Source of the DNA: Deltaproteobacteria bacterium tcs-42
Lineage (GTDB): Bacteria; Desulfobacterota; Desulfuromonadia; Desulfuromonadales; Geopsychrobacteraceae
Length of the DNA: 41,659 nt
Direction of reading: 5' to 3'
NCBI GenBank assembly: GCA_002049545.1
Contig: LLYT01000014.1
Coordinates: 1 to 41,659 of the forward strand
The translations under genes and the position numbers were made by a program. The notes under the pieces were generated by a model, which was not told the origin of the DNA, made no database searches, and saw nothing but the letters and a program-made list of their open reading frames with translations. Within the stretch, counting starts at the first letter, position 1; every line of letters begins with the position of its first letter. This document shows, piece by piece, positions 17,524 to 24,583 of this stretch.

Positions 17524-17574
17524 AATTCAAGATGGCGTCGCCATCCCATGAGTTTTTGCAAAAGCATCAATTCC
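17524..17574. repeat. Dispersed repeat, second copy of the 5708-5814 family
   Basis: It contains the perfect palindrome GATGGCGTCGCCATC (17531-17545), followed by ATGAGTTTTTGCAAAAGCATCAATT. The second part matches 5786-5810 with two or three differences. It lies in the leader of the peroxiredoxin gene. Confidence 0.5.
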
Positions 17575-17603
17575 AAACTAATTTAAAATGAAGGAGTTTC
17601 ATG

Positions 17604-18206
17604 ATGAGTGTTCTGGTTGGAAAGCAAGCCCCAAATTTTAGTGCTCCGGCTGTTATGGCCGATGGATCGATTAATGATGATTTTTCTTTGGCCGATTATA
17701 AAGGGAAATATATCGTACTGTTTTTTTACCCTCTCGATTTCACTTTTGTCTGTCCGACTGAGCTGATTGCCTTCAGTCATCGCATTGCCGAATTCGAAAA
17801 AAAGGGTGTGCAGATTCTTGGTTGCTCCATCGATTCACAATTTACTCATGCAGCATGGCGTAATACTGCGATTGACGATGGTGGTATCGGCCCGGTGAAG
17901 TACCCTCTGATTGCCGATGTCAAGCATCAGATCTGCCGTGATTATGATGTCGAATTTGAGCCGGCCGGGGTTGCTTTGCGTGGTTCCTTCCTGATCGACA
18001 AAGAGGGCGTTGTTCGTCATCAGGTTGTCAACGATCTCCCCCTCGGTCGAAATATTGATGAAATGTTGCGGATGGTGGATGCTGTCCAGTTCCATGAAGA
18101 ACATGGCGAGGTTTGCCCGGCGGGTTGGAACAAGGGAGACCAGGGAATGGTCGCCGATGAAAAAGGGGTTGCCTCTTATCTGGCAGATCAGGCCGAGAAT
18201 CTTTAA
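17604..18206 (+). CDS. Typical 2-Cys peroxiredoxin (AhpC/Prx1 type)
   Basis: It reduces hydrogen and alkyl peroxides using two cysteines. The 200-residue protein has the peroxidatic cysteine C50 in LDFTFVCPTELIAFS and the resolving cysteine C171 in EHGEVCPAGWNKG, so it is the typical 2-Cys form. The conserved arginine region GVALRGSFLIDKEGVVRH is present. The ATG at 17604 is preferred over 17601, with AAGGAG seven bases away. An alkyl hydroperoxide reductase flavoprotein is not adjacent, so the reductant is probably a thioredoxin system. Terminators follow. In an anaerobe this gene would defend against oxygen exposure. Confidence 0.95.
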   Translation: MSVLVGKQAPNFSAPAVMADGSINDDFSLADYKGKYIVLFFYPLDFTFVCPTELIAFSHRIAEFEKKGVQILGCSIDSQFTHAAWRNTAIDDGGIGPVKYPLIADVKHQICRDYDVEFEPAGVALRGSFLIDKEGVVRHQVVNDLPLGRNIDEMLRMVDAVQFHEEHGEVCPAGWNKGDQGMVADEKGVASYLADQAENL

Positions 18207-18254
18207 CCAAGATAAAAAATCTACAGTTACAAACAATTATAAATATCAGTTTAG

Positions 18255-18286
18255 AAAAAAAGACAGCTTCGGCTGTCTTTTTTTTG
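18255..18286 (+). terminator. Rho-independent terminator after the peroxiredoxin gene
   Basis: AAAAAAAGACAGC, a TTCG tetraloop, then GCTGTC and nine T. Strong on the plus strand and mirror-like on the minus strand. Confidence 0.9.
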
Positions 18287-18314
18287 TTGATTTTGTGTAC
18301 CCTGCTGGGCGCAC

Positions 18315-18350
18315 AAAAAAAGCCCCACCGGGAATCCGGCGGGGCGATTT
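18315..18350 (-). terminator. Rho-independent terminator, second minus-strand stop after the CoA-transferase
   Basis: GCCCC.CCGG and CCGG.GGGGC pair around GAAT (18322-18345), with seven T following on the minus strand. It backs up the hairpin at 18364-18405. Confidence 0.75.
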
Positions 18351-18363
18351 TATTGCAGCTGTG

Positions 18364-18395
18364 AAAAAAAACTGGCCCCCCCCCCCCTTGCGGGG
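18364..18395 (-). terminator. Terminator hairpin built on a twelve-C tract
   Basis: On the minus strand CCCCCGCAAGGGGG forms the stem, and a run of eight T follows the G-tract within a few bases. The plus strand shows twelve consecutive C (18376-18387). It lies 15 bases after the CoA-transferase stop. Confidence 0.6.
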
Positions 18396-18409
18396 GCGGT
18401 CCCGTTTTT

Positions 18410-19996
18410 TTATTCGCAGAGATCGATTTTGATATCCCAGTTCTTGACACGCATGGTGCCGTTTTCGGCAAGGTTCTGCTGCATTTTGAAGGCACGGTCG
18501 AAGAGTTGTGGTTCGTGACCGACTCCGCGCTCGAGGCAATCTTTGGCAGCCATCTCGAAATAGTCGTTGAGAATCGGCTTGTACTCCGGGTGAGCACACT
18601 TCTCGATAATGAGCTTGGCGCGCTCTTTTGGAGCCACACCACGAAGGTCAGCCAGACCCTGCTCGGTGACCAGAACGTCGAGGTCGTGCTCAGTGTGGTC
18701 AATGTGCGGAGCCTTCGGAACAACACAAGTGATCCCCAATGGATCGGTCTTGCTTGGGCGAATCGATGGACTGTGCATCATCTTGATGTAGCCGTTACGC
18801 AGGTAGTCACCGGAACCACCAAGGCCGTTGATCATCCGTGTTCCTCCAACCAGCGTTGAGTTGGCGTGTGCGTAGATGTCAAATTCAACCGGGGTGTTCA
18901 TGGCAATGCAACCGAGACGACGGATCGGCTCAGGTGCATTTGAGATCGACAGGGGGCGCAGGGTTATCTTGTCGAAGTACTTTTCCCAGTTGTCAAAGAA
19001 GCGTGGGAAGCCAGGGTCCTCGGACAGGGACAGGGAACATGCAGATGCATGGTTCAAGTTGCCGCCGTCGAAAAAGTCGAGCATGGTATCCTGCAGAACC
19101 TCGGTAAAAACCGACAGGTTGGAGAAGGGACCTTTTGCCAGACCGCCGACAACAGCATTAGCGATGGAACCAACACCGGACTGCAGTGGTAGCAGATTTT
19201 CCGGCAGACGGCCCATCTTGATTTCATGAGCGAAGAATTCCATGATGTGCCCAGCGATCGCTTCGGAGGTGTCGTCCATGTCAGCGAAGGCCCGTCCCTT
19301 GTCACGACGCTTCGACTCAACAACGGCGATGATCTTATCCGGGTCACACGGTACGTAAGGGGATCCGATACGGGAACTGGCTTCGGTGATCAGGAAGGGA
19401 GCACGATTAGGTGGCTTCTGCTGCATGGCGATGTCGTGGATACCTTCGAAGGAGGGTTGCCCGGTGTTCACTTCGATGATGATCTTGTCGCACAAGTGCA
19501 GAGCTTCAGCAATGATACCGCAGGAGGAGGTCAGAGCCAGACCGCAGTCTTCGTTGATTGCGGATACTTCGACGATCCCGATGTCATAGCGGCCGTTCTC
19601 GGTGTAGAATCCGTAGCCGGCGTCCTGGGCGAACAGACCGAGGTGCTTGTCACCCATGCGGATACGACCGGCGTTGATGCCTTTGGCGATGTTTTTACCG
19701 GTCTGATAAGGCCAGCGACGATCGATCATGTCCAGAGTCGCCCAGCGATCTTCTGTTTCTGCTCCAACGGAAGCACCGATGAACAGGTTGAACTTTAACT
19801 TGCCCTGCAGGTTGTTGGCTTCAACGTGCTCAGCCAGTGCTATAGGAACTTCTTTGGGATAACCAGCCGGAGTGAAACCGGACCAAAGCAAGTTCTGACC
19901 AGTCTGGAAGTACTTGATAGTATCCTCAGCTTTACAGACTTTGCTGAGCAGCGACTTACGACGTACGCGATCTTGAAGTGTTCCGAATTCGGACAT
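18410..19996 (-). CDS. Acetyl-CoA hydrolase/transferase family, probable succinyl-CoA:acetate CoA-transferase
   Basis: The 528-residue protein matches the class I CoA-transferases of the Cat1/AarC group. The catalytic glutamate is E299 in SVFTEVLQDTMLDFFDGG. The GLGGSGDYLRNGYI loop and RAPFLITEASSRIGSPYVP are also conserved. In Desulfuromonadales this enzyme activates acetate with succinyl-CoA and thereby closes the TCA cycle during acetate oxidation; that role is inferred here. The start is ATG 19996, with AGGAGGAGAG upstream. It is monocistronic and ends in a double terminator. Codon choice looks more optimised (GGTGA, AACGTT-type C endings) than in its neighbours, in keeping with a highly expressed gene. 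Confidence 0.92.
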   Translation of the reverse strand: MSEFGTLQDRVRRKSLLSKVCKAEDTIKYFQTGQNLLWSGFTPAGYPKEVPIALAEHVEANNLQGKLKFNLFIGASVGAETEDRWATLDMIDRRWPYQTGKNIAKGINAGRIRMGDKHLGLFAQDAGYGFYTENGRYDIGIVEVSAINEDCGLALTSSCGIIAEALHLCDKIIIEVNTGQPSFEGIHDIAMQQKPPNRAPFLITEASSRIGSPYVPCDPDKIIAVVESKRRDKGRAFADMDDTSEAIAGHIMEFFAHEIKMGRLPENLLPLQSGVGSIANAVVGGLAKGPFSNLSVFTEVLQDTMLDFFDGGNLNHASACSLSLSEDPGFPRFFDNWEKYFDKITLRPLSISNAPEPIRRLGCIAMNTPVEFDIYAHANSTLVGGTRMINGLGGSGDYLRNGYIKMMHSPSIRPSKTDPLGITCVVPKAPHIDHTEHDLDVLVTEQGLADLRGVAPKERAKLIIEKCAHPEYKPILNDYFEMAAKDCLERGVGHEPQLFDRAFKMQQNLAENGTMRVKNWDIKIDLCE

Positions 19997-20283
19997 TCTC
20001 TCTCCTCCTGTGAATGATCCAGCGATACTTTTGCATCGCTTGGAATGCGCTGTAAAACAGCAGTTAGAAATGGGTTTTTGAAATCGTACGATGTTGATTT
20101 TTACAGCAATATTAGTTGGTTAAATATTTTTTTTGACGAACAGAAAGACCACCATATTAGTCATCAGGTCGATATTAAAAGAACAGCGTTTCTTATATAA
20201 TGTTGGGATCAACCAAGTCAAGGGAAAAGATAACGACAGAGATAAAATTATCACTTCTGGTAATTGGTTGGCTTTCATAAAAA
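19997..20283 (-). promoter_or_regulatory. Leader and promoter region of the CoA-transferase gene
   Basis: A gene-free region of about 290 bases. A small hairpin lies at 20021-20040 (AGCGAT and ATCGCT around an A/T-rich loop), 25 bases before the start codon on the minus strand. AT-rich sequence at about 20100-20200 could carry the promoter, but I cannot assign boxes. A 62-codon plus-strand frame at 20133-20321 has no coding signal. Confidence 0.35.
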
Positions 20284-20320
20284 AACCGGATCCTTTTCCA
20301 ATGAAAAGCGATCCGGTTTA
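20283..20320 (-). terminator. Rho-independent terminator after bamD
   Basis: AAACCGGATCCTTTTC and GAAAAG.GATCCGGTTT pair around CAAT with a single bulge, followed by seven T on the minus strand. It is 30 bases after the bamD stop. Confidence 0.85.
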
Positions 20321-20350
20321 AAATTGACAGGTGTTTTGCAAACTTAATCT

Positions 20351-21097
20351 TTAACTTTCTTCTTCCAGAAGCTCTTTGGCATCTTCAATATAGTCACTTC
20401 CGGGAAATTCTTCGGTAAGCTGGTTGAAAATGTTGGTAGCTTTATCGGGCTGTTTTGTTTTTAGGTAGGCTTTACCGAGGTAGAAATAGGCTTCATCGCG
20501 GTAATAATAATCGGGGAAAGTTTCCAGGATTCCTTCCAGGCGATTGATGGCTGGTTGATACTGCTTGCGTTTGAGATAAAACCTTCCAACGTAAACCTCA
20601 TGCTCAGCCAGGCGGGTTCTGCAACGCTGAATCAGGTATCCTGCCTCCTGTGCCTGCGAATCATCCGGGAAGCGTCTGATTAACTCCTGAAAACTATGCA
20701 ACGCATTTTCGGTACTGGTTTGATCCCTGTCTGGAGAAAGTATTTGTTGATAGTAGCTAAGGCCCATTCGATAGAGGGTTGTTGCAGCACGGAAATCGTT
20801 GGGGTGCTGCGTCAGAAAATCTTGAAATGCGATGGCCGCTTCTTCATACCGCTCTGAGATATAATAGGCTTCAGCTATTTTCAGCTCAGCCAGCATGCTC
20901 AGCTCGGGTGAATAGAAAGTATCCCGTACTTTTTCCCACGAAGCGATAGCATCGTCGTATAGATGACTCTCAAAAAAGCTTTCACCTTTTTGAAAATGTT
21001 CTTCAGCGGAGGTTTTTGGTTTGACTTTCGATCCCCCGCAGGCGGCCAGGAACAGGCAGATCAAGATTGGCAACAGATATTTATAGATGTGTCTCAT
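20351..21097 (-). CDS. bamD: Outer membrane assembly lipoprotein BamD
   Basis: BamD is the essential lipoprotein of the BAM complex that inserts beta-barrel proteins in the outer membrane. The 248-residue product begins with a lipoprotein signal (hydrophobic LLPILICLFLA, lipobox LAAC). TPR repeats follow: AEEHFQKGESFFESHLYDDAIASWEKV, SEEYEEAAIAFQDFLTQHP-type units, and SYYQQILSPDRDQT. The start is ATG at 21095-21097, with AAAGGA about ten bases upstream; the frame runs on to 21196 but those residues have no role. It is divergent from crcB and has its own terminator. Confidence 0.93.
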   Translation of the reverse strand: MRHIYKYLLPILICLFLAACGGSKVKPKTSAEEHFQKGESFFESHLYDDAIASWEKVRDTFYSPELSMLAELKIAEAYYISERYEEAAIAFQDFLTQHPNDFRAATTLYRMGLSYYQQILSPDRDQTSTENALHSFQELIRRFPDDSQAQEAGYLIQRCRTRLAEHEVYVGRFYLKRKQYQPAINRLEGILETFPDYYYRDEAYFYLGKAYLKTKQPDKATNIFNQLTEEFPGSDYIEDAKELLEEES

Positions 21098-21317
21098 CGG
21101 TATTTGTTCCTTTGTTGCTGGTTGTACCAGGGCGAATGAGATGGCGAGGCCATCAATTGATGCCAAGAAGCTACGGAATATGTTCAGATTTGTCAATCGT
21201 CAACACTCTGGTGCGGGTAAAAGAGTCTGTCTTATGGCGACATGTTGTTTGACACTTGTTAATTCCTCATTGATAATAGCCCTTTTTTGTCGCCATTCTA
21301 AGTCTTGGAATTAAACT

Positions 21318-21692
21318 ATGCAGCTATTTTATATCGGTCTCTTTGGTGGGTTTGGTTGTGTTGCGCGTTATTTGTTGTCTGGCTGGACATATCAGCTTGT
21401 CGGACGCAATTTGCCTTATGGGACACTGTTTGTCAATATTATCGGGTCGTTCCTGCTCGGTTTGTTGGTGGCTTCCGGGGTTCGTGGTGATTTTTTCCCT
21501 GCCGAAGTCCGGGTCGGCCTGGCGGTTGGGTTCATGGGCGGCTTTACGACTTTTTCGACGTTTTCTTATGAGACCTTGCGATTGTTGGAAAACGGGAGTT
21601 TCTGGCAGGCAGGTCTTAATATTCTATTGAATATTGTGTTATGTTTGGCGTTCGCCTTTTTGGGGGTGCTGGTTGCCCGTCAAATAGCCTGA
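21318..21692 (+). CDS. crcB: Fluoride ion channel CrcB/Fluc
   Basis: The 124-residue protein exports fluoride as a dimer. It has four hydrophobic helices and the family signatures GGFGCVARYLLSGW, PYGTLFVNIIGSFLLG and the fluoride-lining GFMGGFTTFSTFSYET. It starts at ATG 21318, divergent from bamD. I looked for a fluoride riboswitch upstream and could not support one. The terB-like gene starts 51 bases downstream, so co-transcription is likely. Confidence 0.93.
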   Translation: MQLFYIGLFGGFGCVARYLLSGWTYQLVGRNLPYGTLFVNIIGSFLLGLLVASGVRGDFFPAEVRVGLAVGFMGGFTTFSTFSYETLRLLENGSFWQAGLNILLNIVLCLAFAFLGVLVARQIA

Positions 21693-21743
21693 CTCCAGAT
21701 TATTATCTGGACAAAGAAAACTTAAAATTGAAGAGAAGAGTTA

Positions 21744-22187
21744 ATGTTAAAAAGATTATTACAGGTTTTTGCCGCACCGGCAGCTCAGTCAGATCCGGTT
21801 TCAGAGGAGCGCATACCCTTGGCTGCGGCAGTGTTGTTGCTGGAAGTTGCCCATACCGATGGTGAATTTCATCAGACTGAACAGGATTTGCTTGGATCTT
21901 TATTGAAAAGCCACTTTTCTGTGTCGGACGACGCGCTCGATGATTTACTTGAGTTGGCCCATGAAGCACGTGCCAACAGTCATGATCTGCATCAGTTTAC
22001 CCGTGAAATTAATAAGGCTTTTTCCCAGCCGGAAAAAGAGCAAATCATTGAAGCTGTTTGGCAATTAGTCTATGCTGATGGGCGTCTGGATCATTACGAA
22101 GAGGCACTGATGCGGCAATTGGGGGTTCTGATCGGTCTCTCTCACCGGCAATTAATCGAAGCCAAGTTGAAGGTTTCAAGGTCGTGA
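21744..22187 (+). CDS. TerB-family protein
   Basis: The 147-residue protein matches the TerB/DjlA-like helical fold: LAAAVLLLEVAHTDGEFHQTEQDLLGSLL in the first half and IEAVWQLVYADGRLDHYEEALMRQLG in the second, two copies of a similar D-G-x-hydrophobic-E motif. TerB proteins bind metal ions and were first linked to tellurite resistance, but most members act in other stress or phage-related systems. A specific role cannot be given. It is cytoplasmic. Its stop overlaps the next gene's GTG by four bases (GTGA), so coupling with the methyltransferase is likely. Confidence 0.8.
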   Translation: MLKRLLQVFAAPAAQSDPVSEERIPLAAAVLLLEVAHTDGEFHQTEQDLLGSLLKSHFSVSDDALDDLLELAHEARANSHDLHQFTREINKAFSQPEKEQIIEAVWQLVYADGRLDHYEEALMRQLGVLIGLSHRQLIEAKLKVSRS

Positions 22188-22792
22188 AACATACTTTGAC
22201 CCGGGTCGTGACGTGGGGTCAGGAGTTGCTGGCCGAAGTTGTTCAGCCGGGAGACCTTACCGTTGACCTGACGGCCGGGAATGGGCAAGATACACTGGCG
22301 TTATATCAACTGGTTGGAAAAACTGGTCAGGTGGTGGCGTTCGATATCCAGACTCAGGCATTACTGGCGACCCGCGACCGGTTGCTTGCAGCAGGAGCCC
22401 AGATCAGATTTCAACAGCACGACATTCAACCTCTGCAGTGTCAGCCGGGAATTGATCTGCTGGAGCTGAGTCACGCTGAAATCGGCACGCTTCTACCCGC
22501 TGCACCGCAGGGGATTATTGCGAATCTGGGTTACCTTCCGGGAGGCCAGCGGGAGCTTATAACGCGTCCAGAATCAACAGTTATGGCACTAGAGCAGTCC
22601 TGCTCCCGGTTGGCAGCAGGAGGACGACTGGCGGTGGTTGTTTATCCCGGTCATCCCGGGGGAGCTGAAGAGGGTGGCGCTGTGGGTCATTTTTTCACTA
22701 CGTTGCACGATACAAGTTTTCAGGTTTTGCAGATGAAAGTGAGTAATCGACCACAAGCACCTTTTTTGTTTGTGGCAGAAAAACAGGCATGA
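22184..22792 (+). CDS. Class I SAM methyltransferase, MnmM/YtqB-like
   Basis: The 202-residue protein has the SAM-binding motif VDLTAGNGQDTLALYQL, a second motif AFDIQTQALLATRDRL, and IIANLGYLPGGQRELITRPES, close to the NLGYLPGG of the rRNA_methylase/YtqB group. B. subtilis YtqB (MnmM) methylates the nm5s2U wobble base of tRNA to mnm5s2U. The same reaction is plausible here but not proven. YPGHPGGAEEG is also conserved. It starts with GTG overlapping the terB-like stop. The frame ends 25 bases before the mlaA start. Confidence 0.75.
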   Translation: MKHTLTRVVTWGQELLAEVVQPGDLTVDLTAGNGQDTLALYQLVGKTGQVVAFDIQTQALLATRDRLLAAGAQIRFQQHDIQPLQCQPGIDLLELSHAEIGTLLPAAPQGIIANLGYLPGGQRELITRPESTVMALEQSCSRLAAGGRLAVVVYPGHPGGAEEGGAVGHFFTTLHDTSFQVLQMKVSNRPQAPFLFVAEKQA

Positions 22793-22817
22793 CTTTAATG
22801 ATTTGGGGGAAGTCCTG

Positions 22818-23627
22818 ATGTTAGTGCGTTCCTTTATATTCTTATTTATCGGATACTTCGTTCTTGTCGGCACTGTATTTGCCGATGATTTTGATGACGA
22901 CTTCGGTGATGATTTTGCCGGCGCTACGGCGGTTGAGGAAAAACTGATTTCTGATCCGCTGCAACTGTTAAACCGGGGAACGTTCTGGGTCAATGATAAA
23001 CTCTACTTCTATCTGTTCAAGCCGGTTGCAAGAGGGTATCGCCAGGTTCTACCCCGTCCGGCAAGAGTTTCAGTGGACAATTTTTTCTCAAATCTGGCGA
23101 CACCCATTCGCGCGGGAAACTCACTGTTACAATTAAAATTTCGAGATTTTGGCACTGAAACCTACCGCTTTGTTATCAATACAATTTTTGGAATCGGTGG
23201 TTTGTTCGATCCAGCAGAATCGGTTGCCGGAGTCAAAAAAGTTGATGAAGATTTTGGCCAGACTCTTGGAGCTTTTAGGGTTGGGCACGGGTTCTATCTG
23301 GTTTTACCCATTGTCGGGCCTTCAAGTTTACGCGATGCAACCGGGGTTTTTGTCGACTCTTACGCCGATCCCTTTCGATATGCCAAACTGAGTACTGTTG
23401 AGCATATAGGCGTGAAGTTGTTCGATACAGAGAATCGGTTGTCTCTGGATCGGGACACCTATGAAGGGATCGTCTACGACGCTATTGATCCCTATCTGTT
23501 TGTTCGAGCGGCCTATGCGCAACGTCGACTGGCACAGGTCGGTGAAGAGACCTATAATATCAATATATTTGAAGGGCCGTTGTTTGACGGTGATCTTTTG
23601 AATCCTTTTGACTGGTTTGGATTTTAA
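22818..23627 (+). CDS. mlaA: VacJ/MlaA family outer-membrane lipid asymmetry protein
   Basis: MlaA sits in the outer membrane and removes misplaced phospholipids for retrograde transport. The 269-residue product has a signal peptide (hydrophobic SFIFLFIGYFVLVGTVFA, cleavage near ADD) and a run of Asp/Gly. The MlaA domain follows: DPLQLLNRGTFWVNDKLYFYLFKP, FRDFGTETYRFVINTIFGIGGLFDPA, DEDFGQTLGAFRVGHGFYLVLPIVGPSSLRDATG. No cysteine follows the signal, so it is probably not lipidated, unlike the E. coli protein. The start is ATG 22818, with GGGGGAAG upstream. Two bases separate it from mlaC. Confidence 0.93.
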   Translation: MLVRSFIFLFIGYFVLVGTVFADDFDDDFGDDFAGATAVEEKLISDPLQLLNRGTFWVNDKLYFYLFKPVARGYRQVLPRPARVSVDNFFSNLATPIRAGNSLLQLKFRDFGTETYRFVINTIFGIGGLFDPAESVAGVKKVDEDFGQTLGAFRVGHGFYLVLPIVGPSSLRDATGVFVDSYADPFRYAKLSTVEHIGVKLFDTENRLSLDRDTYEGIVYDAIDPYLFVRAAYAQRRLAQVGEETYNINIFEGPLFDGDLLNPFDWFGF

Positions 23628-23629
23628 CG

Positions 23630-24220
23630 ATGAAAAAATTAGTATTAAGCTGCTGCATTGTCCTCTTGTTGACTGTATCAAGTTTTGCCTTGCCCCAGCC
23701 ACAAGCTCATATTGAGATGATGGTGGATTCTGTCCTGAGCGTTTTGCGGGAATCTGAATTGAGTGCCGAAGAAAAAAAAGCTCAGGTCAGTGGACGGGTG
23801 CAGGAGTATCTAAATGTCCAGTCAATGTCTCGCCGGACCCTCGGCACACATTGGGACGGCGCCACGGAAGAACAGAGACAGATCTTTTCTGAACGGTTTG
23901 TCAAAATTCTTGAGGGAACCTACCTGAATCGGATCGGGGATTATTCGAGTGGATCGGTTAAGTATCAGAAGCAGAGAGTCAAGGATAATAAGGCGATTGT
24001 TGATACGTTAATCGTTTTTGAGGAACTTGAAATTCCGGTTCAGTATAAAATGATCTACGCAGATGGAACCTGGCAGGTTTTTGATGTGGTGATAGAAGGG
24101 GTCAGTCTGATCAGAAATTATCGTTCCAGTTACGGTGAAATTATTCGGCGATCCGGTTATGAGGGGTTGCTGGCGTTGATGGATGAAAAAGTGCAAGCTA
24201 TGGAATCTTCTTTGCGTTAG
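23630..24220 (+). CDS. mlaC: MlaC-family periplasmic phospholipid carrier (Ttg2D-like)
   Basis: The 196-residue product has a signal peptide (KLVLSCCIVLLLTVSSFA) and the MlaC/Ttg2D fold: LNVQSMSRRTLGTHWDGATEEQRQIFSERFVKILEGTYLNRI, then DTLIVFEELEIPVQYKMIYADGTWQVFDVVIEGVSLIRNYRS. It carries phospholipid between MlaA and the inner-membrane transporter. The usual mlaD, mlaE, mlaF and mlaB genes are not in the window and must lie elsewhere. The start is the ATG two bases after the mlaA stop, so the pair is coupled. The TAG stop is part of the MITE-like terminal repeat at 24218-24382. Confidence 0.9.
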   Translation: MKKLVLSCCIVLLLTVSSFALPQPQAHIEMMVDSVLSVLRESELSAEEKKAQVSGRVQEYLNVQSMSRRTLGTHWDGATEEQRQIFSERFVKILEGTYLNRIGDYSSGSVKYQKQRVKDNKAIVDTLIVFEELEIPVQYKMIYADGTWQVFDVVIEGVSLIRNYRSSYGEIIRRSGYEGLLALMDEKVQAMESSLR

Positions 24221-24382
24221 TGTCGTGTCACCCATGAAGTGTCGGTACTTGCTGGTTCTTTTACGCGTCAACTGCGTGACGTTTTCCGCTGTATAGCTAC
24301 GGCTATGCAGCGAAAACCGCGCCTTGTTGACACGCAAAATATCGGCGCAATTTTCCGCCATCTCATGCATGACACGACACTA
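24218..24382. mobile_element. 165-bp MITE-like palindromic element
   Basis: The ends are perfect 13-base inverted repeats: TAGTGTCGTGTCA at 24218-24230 and TGACACGACACTA at 24370-24382. The match continues inward imperfectly (CCCATGA against TGCATGA). The centre is another hairpin, CGCTGTATAGC, TACG, then GCTATGCAGCG, with flanking complementary runs around it. The left end supplies the mlaC stop codon. No ORF is credible, so any mobility would need a transposase in trans. Confidence 0.7.
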
Positions 24383-24402
24383 GAGCTATTCATTCAGGAT
24401 CA

Positions 24403-24447
24403 AGCAAAAAGGGCACTTTCCAAATAAGGAAAGTGCCCTTTTTGCTT
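24403..24447 (+). terminator. Rho-independent terminator after the mla genes
   Basis: AAGCAAAAAGGGCACTTTCC and GGAAAGTGCCCTTTTTGCTT form a perfect long stem with an AAATAA loop. T-runs exist on both strands. It separates the mla unit from the hemerythrin-GGDEF gene. Confidence 0.92.
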
Positions 24448-24583
24448 GACCATCAGTCTTATAAAGAAGGGCATCAGATAATTATCCTCCCCGTAAGGAA
24501 ACCGGATCTACAAAAATCATCCCTCTTCTCGAATTTTAATGTTTATGTTACCGTCTGATATTATTGATTCTGGGAGGTGACAC

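Noticed and set aside
18028-18726. Minus-strand frames across the peroxiredoxin/CoA-transferase junction
   Set aside because: They overlap two clear genes and the terminators, and their residues match no family.
20133-20321. 62-codon plus-strand frame between the CoA-transferase and bamD
   Set aside because: No ribosome-binding site; it runs through the bamD terminator.
21098-21317. Fluoride riboswitch before crcB
   Set aside because: Only a loose GGCG..ATGG resemblance; the pseudoknot and conserved 3' segment were not found.
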